A stretch of 41,512 nucleotides of DNA. It comes from DASPUH01 sp964518505. Lineage in GTDB: Bacteria > Chloroflexota > Limnocylindria > Limnocylindrales > CSP1-4. The translations under genes were made by a program, and so were the position numbers. The stretch spans positions 1-41,512 of the forward strand of contig CAZFGT010000021.1 of NCBI GenBank assembly GCA_964518505.1, in the 5' to 3' direction. Under the pieces are notes generated by a model, which saw only the letters and a program-made list of their open reading frames with translations, did not search any database and was not told the DNA's origin. Shown piece after piece: positions 23,765 to 30,457 of the stretch; positions within the stretch are counted from its first letter, which is position 1; the number at the start of each line of letters is the position of its first letter.

Positions 23765-25507
23765 TTGAGCCAGGAGCGTCGTTACAGAAGTGCTGCGTGG
23801 TTCGACGCTGGCGGGATCGACGGCTTTCTCCAGAGGACCGCGCTCAAAGCCGAAGGCTTCTCTGAGAGCGATTTTCAAGGTCGCCCCGTCATCGGCATCT
23901 GCAACAACTGGAGTGAACTGACCCGCTGCCATCTGCACTTTCGGCAGCTCGTCGAAGCCATCAAGAGGGGCGTATGGCAAGCGGGTGGCTTCCCGCTGGA
24001 GTTCCCCACCATGACGATGGGGGCGGACCTCGCCCGTCCGACCGGGATCTCATTCATGCACCGGAATCTGTTGGCCATGGAAGTTGAACAGACGATCCGA
24101 GCGTACCCGATCGACGGCGTGGTACTCCTGGGAGCCTGCGACGAAACCATCCCGGGCATGCTCATGGCAGTCGCCAGCCTCGACATTCCTGCGATCATGT
24201 TGCCTGGTGGGCCAGGCTTGAATGGCAAGTGGCGCGGTCAAGACGTCGGATCGTCCACCGATACGCACCGCCTGTACGCCGAATTCAGGGCCGGCACGAT
24301 CACGGCCGCGGATTGGCGCGATCTCGAGAGCCATACGGAACGCAGCGCTGGCCACTGCACAACGATGGGCACGGCCTCAACGATGGCGTGCATCGCCGAG
24401 GCCCTCGGCATTGCCCCGAGCGGCAGCTCCGCCATCCCAGCAGTCGATTCGAACCGCATGCGCCTTGCCCAATACTGCGGTCAGCGTGCCGTCGAGTTGG
24501 TCATAGCCGATGCGCGACCCTCCGAAACCATGACGGTCGAGAGCTTCGAGAACGCGATCCGCGTCCTTGCTTCCATCGCTGGATCTACGAACGCGGTGAT
24601 CCACCTTGTGGCATTGGCTCGCCGGCTTGGGCTTGATCTTCCGTTGTCCCGATTCGACACGCTACTCCGAGAAACGCCCGTGTTGGTCGATCTGAAACCG
24701 GCCGGGCGATATCTCATGGAAGACTTCTACTATGCGGGTGGAGTGCCAGCGCTGCTGAAGGAGTTGTCACCGCTCCTCCATCTCGGCGCCAAGACCATCA
24801 CCGGAGCGAGCGTGCGGGAGGCGGTCGCCACCGCCGTCGTGGTCAATCACGACGTCATAAGACCATTCATTCAACCGATCGCTGCCGAAGGCGGCATCGC
24901 CGTGCTGTACGGCAATCTGGCGCCGAACGGGGCGATCCTGAAGCAGACTGCTGCGAGCACGGACCTCCTCGTTCACAAGGGCCGCGCGATCGTCTTTGAG
25001 AATCATGATGACCTCGCTCAGCGTCTTGATGATCCCGGGCTGGACATCGAACCGGAGGATGTTCTGGTCCTCAAGAACAGCGGGCCCCGCGGTGCTCCCG
25101 GTATGCCGGAATGGGGCAGCATCCCGCTACCCAAGAAGGTCCTCATGAAGGGCGCGAGAGATATGGTGCGGATCAGCGACTCGCGCATGAGCGGCACCGC
25201 GTTCGGCACCGCGGTTCTCCATGTCTCGCCAGAGGCAGCAGTGGGGGGCCCGCTGGCCGCCGTCCGAACTGGCGACATCGTCAGCCTGGATACCCCCAAT
25301 CGGAGGATCGAACTGTTACTGCCCGACGGCGAAATCGCACGTCGCCTCGCGCAGTGGGCACCAACGCCGGCCTCCGCCACAAGGGGTTACGAGAGACTCT
25401 ACGTGGACCATGTCACCCAGGCGAGCGAGGGGTGTGATTTCGACTTTCTCGAGGGTCGTAGCCCCCTGTGGCTCGAGCCTGCGATCCCCATCACCGGTGA
25501 GCAATGA
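23765..25507 (+). CDS. IlvD/Edd-family sugar-acid dehydratase with Glu replacing the metal-ligand Lys
   Basis: This 580-residue IlvD/Edd dehydratase most resembles, from memory, L-arabinonate/D-xylonate dehydratases rather than branched-chain dihydroxyacid dehydratase. The three [2Fe-2S] cysteines are Cys55 (LTRCH), Cys125 (GACDETIPG) and Cys198 (GHCTTMGTAST); the catalytic Ser476 is in RMSGTAFG. Where relatives have CDK, with a lysine reported as carbamylated and binding Mg2+, this protein has CDE (Glu127). TTG 23765 follows GGAGG by six bases; ATG 23747 is in frame but lacks a ribosome-binding site. The reaction would convert an aldonate to a 2-oxo-3-deoxy acid, a substrate class handled by the DHDPS-family enzyme nearby. 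Confidence 0.92.
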   Translation: MSQERRYRSAAWFDAGGIDGFLQRTALKAEGFSESDFQGRPVIGICNNWSELTRCHLHFRQLVEAIKRGVWQAGGFPLEFPTMTMGADLARPTGISFMHRNLLAMEVEQTIRAYPIDGVVLLGACDETIPGMLMAVASLDIPAIMLPGGPGLNGKWRGQDVGSSTDTHRLYAEFRAGTITAADWRDLESHTERSAGHCTTMGTASTMACIAEALGIAPSGSSAIPAVDSNRMRLAQYCGQRAVELVIADARPSETMTVESFENAIRVLASIAGSTNAVIHLVALARRLGLDLPLSRFDTLLRETPVLVDLKPAGRYLMEDFYYAGGVPALLKELSPLLHLGAKTITGASVREAVATAVVVNHDVIRPFIQPIAAEGGIAVLYGNLAPNGAILKQTAASTDLLVHKGRAIVFENHDDLAQRLDDPGLDIEPEDVLVLKNSGPRGAPGMPEWGSIPLPKKVLMKGARDMVRISDSRMSGTAFGTAVLHVSPEAAVGGPLAAVRTGDIVSLDTPNRRIELLLPDGEIARRLAQWAPTPASATRGYERLYVDHVTQASEGCDFDFLEGRSPLWLEPAIPITGEQ

Positions 25508-25643
25508 GGATGGATCAGCGCTCATGCACAAGGGTGGGTACACGTTCGGCATCGTGGACGGCGAGCCTTGATCTTGCAGAAGCCGGTCGCGGTGTTCAGG
25601 TGACCTAAGGCCAAGGGTCGGACGCTACTCCAGGAGGCGGACC

Positions 25644-26384
25644 TTGTTCTCGCTGCACGGCAAGAAGGTAGTGGTGATCGGGGGCTCCTACGGAATGGGT
25701 TTCGCGACGGCTGAGATGGCGATCGACGGTGGCGCCGACGTAGCCATTGCGGCGCGGGGCCCTGAGAAGCTCTCAGAGGCAGCTCGGAAGCTCGAGGACC
25801 GGGGTGGGCGCCAGGTCGTCTGGCGGGCTCTGCAGGTAGAAGACAGATCGGCCGTCGCCAGTTTCCTCGCTTCGTGCGCTCCCATCGACCATCTCGTGTT
25901 GCCCGGCTCGACTGTTAGGCCGATCCTCTTTGGCGACCTGACGGAGGCGAGTGCCCGCGAGTCCTTCGACAGCAAGTTCTGGGGGCCGTTCTGGGCGGCC
26001 TACGATGCACGACCGCATCTGCGGCGAGGCGGCAGTGTTGTCTTCTTCACCGGCGTTGCGGCAAAACGCCCCGTGTCCGGCTACGTGATCGGCGCGTGCA
26101 TCAATGGCGCCCTGAATGCAGGCGTGCGATCGTTGGCGCTCGAGTTCGCCCCCGACGGGTTACGAGTGAATGCGATAGCGCCGGGTATCTGCGACACCCC
26201 GCTGATGGACATCCTGCACGCGAACGACAAGGACCGCCTCTACGCGACGCTCGCACGACGGCTGCCCGCGGGACGCATCGGAGCGGCCCAGGACTGCGCG
26301 AAGGGCGTCATGTACCTGATCACGAACGGCTTCGTGACCGCGCAGGTACTTGGCATCGACGGTGGGCAGGAGGTCATGGACTGA
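25644..26384 (+). CDS. Atypical SDR-fold protein lacking the YxxxK lysine
   Basis: This 246-residue SDR-fold protein starts at a TTG preceded by AGGAGG at six bases. The Rossmann motif is IGGSYGMGFA and the C-terminal VLGIDGGQEVMD is normal. The active-site region reads FFTGVAAKRPVSGYVIGAC, so the residue four after Tyr is Ala, not Lys, and the usual Ser region is changed. Such variants recur in the superfamily, often as uncharacterised members. It may bind a nucleotide without classical catalysis or use other residues. It follows the dehydratase by 136 bases, a stretch in which I see no convincing gene. Confidence 0.85.
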   Translation: MFSLHGKKVVVIGGSYGMGFATAEMAIDGGADVAIAARGPEKLSEAARKLEDRGGRQVVWRALQVEDRSAVASFLASCAPIDHLVLPGSTVRPILFGDLTEASARESFDSKFWGPFWAAYDARPHLRRGGSVVFFTGVAAKRPVSGYVIGACINGALNAGVRSLALEFAPDGLRVNAIAPGICDTPLMDILHANDKDRLYATLARRLPAGRIGAAQDCAKGVMYLITNGFVTAQVLGIDGGQEVMD

Positions 26385-26420
26385 TCACCAACAGGCCGGG
26401 CCATGTGGAGGCGATCAAGC

Positions 26421-26491
26421 ATGGCCAGGCTGGACGACCAGGTTGGTCGGTTCTACAACCCCGCGACAGCCGTCAGGCGTCCACGGTCTAT
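26421..26491 (+). other. Possible N-terminal remnant of a truncated gene
   Basis: An ATG at 26421, with GGAGG nine bases upstream, opens a plausible gene start (MARLDDQVGRFYNPATA) 36 bases after the SDR stop. The frame then runs antisense through the next gene and looks non-coding. It may be a remnant left by a rearrangement; chance is also possible. Confidence 0.2.
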
Positions 26492-26821
26492 TCAGTTTCC
26501 CGTCTTGGCTCGACGCCCACGCTTTGACAGCGGCGTGCGGCTGATGAACACGCTGTCCGGGAAACTGCGATGGGTACTCACAAAGACCTTGGCCCCGGAG
26601 CCCTTGACCGCACGGACGGCAGCGGCACGTAACGTTGCCAGCTTCGCCTCACCTCTGACCTTGACCTGGATGGCGTCAGACTCGGCTGCCGCTAGCGCTT
26701 CGTTGACAGCCTTGCGCAATTCAACGTCGCGCGGATTCGGCGCTCGTCCCGCGGCTGATCTTGCCTTCGCGGTCAGTGCTGTGATGGGCACCTTGGTGAC
26801 CTGAATGACCTTGTACGGCAT
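26492..26821 (-). CDS. Small hypothetical protein, 109 residues
   Basis: I do not recognise this basic, Ala/Arg/Lys-rich protein. It starts at an ATG with GAGGAG closely upstream, the best evidence that it is real. It begins MPYKVIQVTKVPITA, has a probable amphipathic helical middle (ELRKAVNEALAAAESDAI), a segment KVFVSTHRSFPDSVFISR, and a basic tail ending KRGRRAKTGN. No signal peptide, membrane helix or known motif is visible. A nucleic-acid-binding or small alpha/beta role is conceivable but not supported further. The 228 bases upstream, before the GntR gene's end, hold no clear gene. Confidence 0.55.
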   Translation of the reverse strand: MPYKVIQVTKVPITALTAKARSAAGRAPNPRDVELRKAVNEALAAAESDAIQVKVRGEAKLATLRAAAVRAVKGSGAKVFVSTHRSFPDSVFISRTPLSKRGRRAKTGN

Positions 26822-27049
26822 CGCTCTCCTCACACATGCAAATCGGACAGTCGCTCAAGTCTACCGATTCGCCGAGTCCAGCCCAGGGGCAAGGACAGCC
26901 GCTTGTCCCGATCGCAGGCTTATCCGACAAATCGCCGCAGGCACCAACGTCGCGCGGATAGGTCGTCTCCGACGCGATCCGCGGGGCAAGTCCTCGCCGC
27001 TAGGGAGCAGATCCACGGCACGACCCGAGTCGAGACCCCGCCGCAGCGG

Positions 27050-27847
27050 TCAGGCTGGATTCTCCTCCATGCCCCGAAGCGCAAGCTCGCTATTGAGGTG
27101 GGCGCGCATCGCCTCGCGCGCGGACTCTGGATCGCGCTTTCGGATCGCGTCGAGGATCGCCAGATGCTCGCGTACATCTCGGTCGCTCGGAAGCGCCTCA
27201 TCGCGCTGGTAGAAGGACACGATGGCCCCGGCGAGGCGTGTCAGGGCGGTGTTATGCGTCGCGCGGACGGTATCGAGGTGGAACCCGAGGTCCTCTGGGG
27301 GCCGATAACCCACGTTGACAGCTTGGGCGAGACAATCGATGTCGTAGGCGAGCCTCCCCAGGTCGAGGTCGGTACCACGGAGCGCGGCGAGTGCGGCGGC
27401 TTCCGGCTCGACGATCTGGCGCACTTCGAGAAACTCCCAGATGAGCGCTCGGTCCAACTCCGGGCCAAGGAGGTCCGGCCGGACCAGGAGATCAGCGCGC
27501 AAGGACCGGACATACGTGCCCCGTCCCGGCTGGACCTCGACCGCACCCAAGGCCGCCAACTCACGGAGAGCCTCGCGAACCGCCGAGCGCCCAACGCCGA
27601 GCTGCTCGACCAGCGCCCACTCCCCGGGGAGACGATCCCCGGCCCGAAATCTTCCACTTCTGAGCATCGTGAACACGGCCTCGACCACCTGGTCCGTCAC
27701 GGACCTTGATCGCCGCACGCCGCGCTGCAACGTGACGAGGCCCGACGTGTCCATCTGTGCCTCGGTACCGGCTGTCGCGGCCGCCTCGATGGGCTCCCGA
27801 CCGTCGGTCGCTGATGTCGGCAGCTGGTCGACGCTCTTCCTCTTCAT
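27050..27847 (-). CDS. FadR-type GntR-family regulator
   Basis: This 265-residue regulator has a non-conserved 45-residue N-terminus, then a winged helix (VTDQVVEAVFTMLRSGRF, then GVGRSAVREALRELAALG and GRGTYVRSL). The C-terminal FCD domain contains the metal/ligand histidines (RATHNTALTRL, REHLAILDAI, MRAHLNSEL). Its ATG overlaps the TGA of the M24 peptidase (ATGA), so the two are co-expressed. Two nearly identical GGTCAGAC palindromes lie in the divergent region upstream of that pair. Their GGTnnnAC core is the type bound by FadR/PdhR/LldR-like regulators, so this protein is the likely regulator of both its own unit and the large plus-strand cluster. Confidence 0.92.
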   Translation of the reverse strand: MKRKSVDQLPTSATDGREPIEAAATAGTEAQMDTSGLVTLQRGVRRSRSVTDQVVEAVFTMLRSGRFRAGDRLPGEWALVEQLGVGRSAVREALRELAALGAVEVQPGRGTYVRSLRADLLVRPDLLGPELDRALIWEFLEVRQIVEPEAAALAALRGTDLDLGRLAYDIDCLAQAVNVGYRPPEDLGFHLDTVRATHNTALTRLAGAIVSFYQRDEALPSDRDVREHLAILDAIRKRDPESAREAMRAHLNSELALRGMEENPA

Positions 27848-29007
27848 GGATCGACTTCCACGAGTGTCCGAGGCGAGAGCGACAGGATCTCGGGCTCGGC
27901 GGAGGTCACCACCAGCTGCTCCTCGACGTGGAATGTGCCAAACGCGGTCGCGACGCCAGGTTCGATCGTGATGACCATCCCCGGGGCGAGGACCGTACTG
28001 TCCGAGGCCGCGACATGCGGCGGCTCAGCGGCATCGAGTCCGATGCCGTGGCCGACCCGGCCAGCGATGCTTGAGATCAACGATATGCCGGGCGCATCCA
28101 AGTGCACCAGTCGCTCCTGCATCGCGTGTGCAATGGTGGCCACGGCCGTCCCGGGCCGGGCAAGCGCCACACCAGCCATGGTGATCTCGTCTATCTCGGC
28201 TTGCAGCATGCGTTGCTCCGTCGTGGCCGCGCCTAGGACTGCGGCTCGGCCGAAGTCGGCCCAATACCCGCCGACTGTACAGCCCGAGTCGGCCCACACC
28301 AGGTCGCCGGTCTCAAGCGGACGATCGGTTCCCGGGCTAGATACGTCGTCGTAATGGCCCATTCCGGATGTGATGGCCACGTGTGGGTCGGCACCACCGG
28401 CGCTGATCATCGCGACCTTCAACGCCGTGGCCACATCTCGTTCAGCCATTCCCGGGCGCAGGGTCGGGAGCACCCGAGCGTAGGCGTCCGCCGTCACCCG
28501 ACAGGCGCGTCGGAGAGCGTCGATCTCATGGTGCGATTTGATCGCGCGCAAGGTCCACAGGAGCTCGGCCGCGTCGCACAGCTCCAGAGGTGCCAACCCA
28601 CCACGCACACGCTCGAATTCGAGGACGGGGATCCCGAGGCGTTGCTCGAGTCCAAGCTCCGCGCCGACGCGTCCGCCGCGCAGTCCGACGTCGCCGAAAG
28701 CACGGGCGAGGACCTCCACCGGCGCCTCCGAGAGGCGTTCGTACGTGCGCACGTCCGCAACCCATGACAGGCGCTGGGCGCCCAACAAGCGGCTGCGATG
28801 CACGATGAGGATCGGCGCTCCACGGGCCGGCAAGACGGCGAAGGACGGCCGTGCCATCGAGCGTTCCGCGGTCGGGTAGCCAGTCAGATAGGCCAGATTC
28901 GAGCCGCCGGCGAGAAGTAGCCCGTCGAGACCGTCCCGGGCCATCGACTGCTGAGCGCGCCCCAACCGCTGGAGACCATCACTGACGCGGCTGTCTGACA
29001 TCATCAT
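27844..29007 (-). CDS. M24-family metallopeptidase (prolidase/aminopeptidase P-like), copy 1
   Basis: This 387-residue M24 (pita-bread fold) protein has an N-terminal creatinase-like domain (LDGLLLAGGSNLAYLTGYPT) and a C-terminal catalytic domain. All five dinuclear metal ligands are visible: Asp in LVWADSGC, Asp in WADFGRA, His in VGHGIGLDAAEPP, Glu in ITIEPGV, Glu in FHVEEQLVV. Intact ligands favour an X-Pro-type peptidase or dipeptidase over creatinase, which lacks the metals. Three consecutive ATG codons make the exact start uncertain, and no ribosome-binding site is evident. It is divergent from the big cluster and co-translated with the GntR regulator. Confidence 0.9.
   Translation of the reverse strand: MMMSDSRVSDGLQRLGRAQQSMARDGLDGLLLAGGSNLAYLTGYPTAERSMARPSFAVLPARGAPILIVHRSRLLGAQRLSWVADVRTYERLSEAPVEVLARAFGDVGLRGGRVGAELGLEQRLGIPVLEFERVRGGLAPLELCDAAELLWTLRAIKSHHEIDALRRACRVTADAYARVLPTLRPGMAERDVATALKVAMISAGGADPHVAITSGMGHYDDVSSPGTDRPLETGDLVWADSGCTVGGYWADFGRAAVLGAATTEQRMLQAEIDEITMAGVALARPGTAVATIAHAMQERLVHLDAPGISLISSIAGRVGHGIGLDAAEPPHVAASDSTVLAPGMVITIEPGVATAFGTFHVEEQLVVTSAEPEILSLSPRTLVEVDP
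28992..29000. promoter_or_regulatory. Weak third GTCTGAC palindrome
   Basis: TGTCTGACA is a 9-base palindrome at codons 3-6 of the M24 gene. It shares the GTCnGAC core of the two operators upstream but not their flanks, so it may be fortuitous. Confidence 0.25.
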
Positions 29008-29036
29008 CGAACATACAGCCTCTATTGTCGGCTCGC

Positions 29037-29051
29037 ACCGGTCAGACCTGT
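29037..29051. promoter_or_regulatory. Putative GntR operator O1
   Basis: ACCGGTCAGACCTGT is an imperfect palindrome centred at 29044, 30 bases upstream of the M24 start and about 30 bases upstream of the plus-strand -35. It matches O2 at 13 of 15 positions. Confidence 0.6.
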
Positions 29052-29080
29052 AGCCCGTAGTCTAGGCGCAGCTGACGGCC

Positions 29081-29109
29081 TTGACAATGCAGGTGCACGC
29101 TCCTACGCT
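29081..29109 (+). promoter_or_regulatory. Sigma70-like promoter of the 29-41 kb cluster
   Basis: A perfect -35 (TTGACA, 29081-29086), a 17-base spacer and TACGCT (29104-29109, matching the most conserved -10 positions) would start transcription near 29116, about 75 bases before the first ATG. Operator-like palindromes lie on both sides. Confidence 0.65.
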
Positions 29110-29125
29110 GCCTCCATTCGCGGCT

Positions 29126-29142
29126 AACAGGTCAGACATGTT
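29126..29142. promoter_or_regulatory. Putative GntR operator O2
   Basis: AACAGGTCAGACATGTT is a 17-base palindrome with one mismatched pair, centred at 29134. It lies just downstream of the predicted transcription start, where a bound repressor would block elongation or initiation. It is 90 bases centre to centre from O1. Confidence 0.65.
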
Positions 29143-29190
29143 GTCACGAGCGATCCTGCTCTCCGGTCGTGGGCAAGATGGTGGCGTCGC

Positions 29191-30456
29191 ATGAACGGGT
29201 CTTCACCTACGGCAGCTGCCTTACAGGCTTCCGTCGCCGGCGTGGTCGACCTGGTTCGCCGGCACGAGGTTTGGCGCCGGAGCACGGTGAACCTGATCGC
29301 TTCGGAGAACGTGCTCAGCCCCGCGGTCCGGCGCGTCCTCGACTCAGACCTCGAGGGCCGCTACGCCGACTATCCCGGCCGAGACCTCCGTGAGCGGCGT
29401 TACCGTGGTAACCGTTTCATCGTCGAGATCGAGGAGCAGACGAATGCCCTGGCGAGGGCGGTCTTCAGGGCATCGTTCGTAGAGCTGCGGCCGCTCGCCG
29501 GGCACATCGCCGGTGTGGCCGTGTTGATGGGCCTGTGCCATCCGGGCGACACCGTTCTCGAACTGGGACGCGACGGCGGCGGGCATCGCGAGGCCGGGCG
29601 TTTGGTCGCTGCCCCCTTGGCGCCGCTGCAGGTGCAGTCCCTGCCATTCGATGGGGCGCGCTACAACGTTGATGTCAAGGCCAGCATCGAGCTCATCCAC
29701 CGCATCCGACCCCAGGTGGTCATCCTCGGCTCGAGCAACTTCCTGTTCCCGCACCCGGTCCACGAACTGGTGGACGTGGTGCACGAGCACGGCGGCTACC
29801 TCGTATACGACGGCTCCCATGTCATGGGGTTCCTCGCGGCTCAGCGCTTCCAGGATCCCTTGGGCGAAGGCGCGGACCTGGTCTTCGGAAGCACCCACAA
29901 GACGTTCCCAGGCCCACAGGGCGGGATCATCTTCAGCAACCGGGATGACCTCATGGCGCGTGTCACGGGCGCGCTCGTACCCGCGCTCGTTACGAATCAC
30001 CATCCGTTCCGGATGCCCGGCATGGCCGTAGCGTTGTTGGAGATGCAGGCGTTTGGCGCGGCATACGCCGACGCCGTCAGGGCCAATGCTCAGGCGCTCG
30101 GCGACGCCCTCGCTCAGCAGGGGGTCCCTGCCGTCGTCGTCGATGGCCGGTACTCCCAGTCGCACTGTCTGCTCGCGAAAGTAGCGGGCTTCGGGAGTGG
30201 GGCAGAGGTCGCAGGCCGCCTGGAGTCGGCTGGCATCATCACGACAAGTGCCTTGCTGCCCGATGTCCAGGGGACGGAGGGCATTCGCATCGGCGTCCAG
30301 GAATTGACGCGGCTTGGCGCTGTGCCAGCGACCATGGCGGAGGTGGGGCGACTGATCGCAGAGGCAGCGGCGGCGCGCCGCCCGCTGGCCGCGATCGCAG
30401 CTGACGCGGCCGCGCTCATGGCGACGCTGGGCCCCATCGGTTACACGGTCAGCTGA
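29191..30456 (+). CDS. PLP-dependent SHMT-like enzyme, resembling threonine transaldolases
   Basis: This 421-residue fold-type I PLP enzyme is related to serine hydroxymethyltransferase. It has NLIASENVLSP at the N-terminus, a cofactor-stacking His region in GRDGGGHREAG, Asp in VYDGSHVMGF, the Schiff-base Lys237 in GSTHKTFPGPQGG, and a carboxylate-binding Arg in GIRIGVQELTRLG. True SHMT has THKTLRGPRGG and YAEGYPG; here these are THKTFPGPQGG and YADYPG, and the SGSQAN region is LAGHIAG. From memory, the HKTxPGPQ form and the C-terminal segment are closer to L-threonine transaldolases (such as ObaG) and SHMT-like fluorothreonine enzymes. It probably performs a retro-aldol or transaldol reaction on a beta-hydroxy amino acid. 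It is the first gene of the cluster. Confidence 0.88.
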   Translation: MNGSSPTAAALQASVAGVVDLVRRHEVWRRSTVNLIASENVLSPAVRRVLDSDLEGRYADYPGRDLRERRYRGNRFIVEIEEQTNALARAVFRASFVELRPLAGHIAGVAVLMGLCHPGDTVLELGRDGGGHREAGRLVAAPLAPLQVQSLPFDGARYNVDVKASIELIHRIRPQVVILGSSNFLFPHPVHELVDVVHEHGGYLVYDGSHVMGFLAAQRFQDPLGEGADLVFGSTHKTFPGPQGGIIFSNRDDLMARVTGALVPALVTNHHPFRMPGMAVALLEMQAFGAAYADAVRANAQALGDALAQQGVPAVVVDGRYSQSHCLLAKVAGFGSGAEVAGRLESAGIITTSALLPDVQGTEGIRIGVQELTRLGAVPATMAEVGRLIAEAAAARRPLAAIAADAAALMATLGPIGYTVS

Positions 30457-30457
30457 G

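Noticed and set aside
25508..25643. Short frames after the dehydratase (15 and 34 codons)
   Set aside because: Too short, without independent ribosome-binding sites or recognisable sequence.
26721..26930. Minus-strand frame rich in Cys (CPCPW, CPICMC), possible small metal-binding protein
   Set aside because: It overlaps the better supported hypothetical gene and its ribosome-binding site, and has no ribosome-binding site or conserved domain of its own that I can see.
27844..29007. Creatinase
   Set aside because: All five M24 metal ligands are present, whereas creatinase has lost metal binding.
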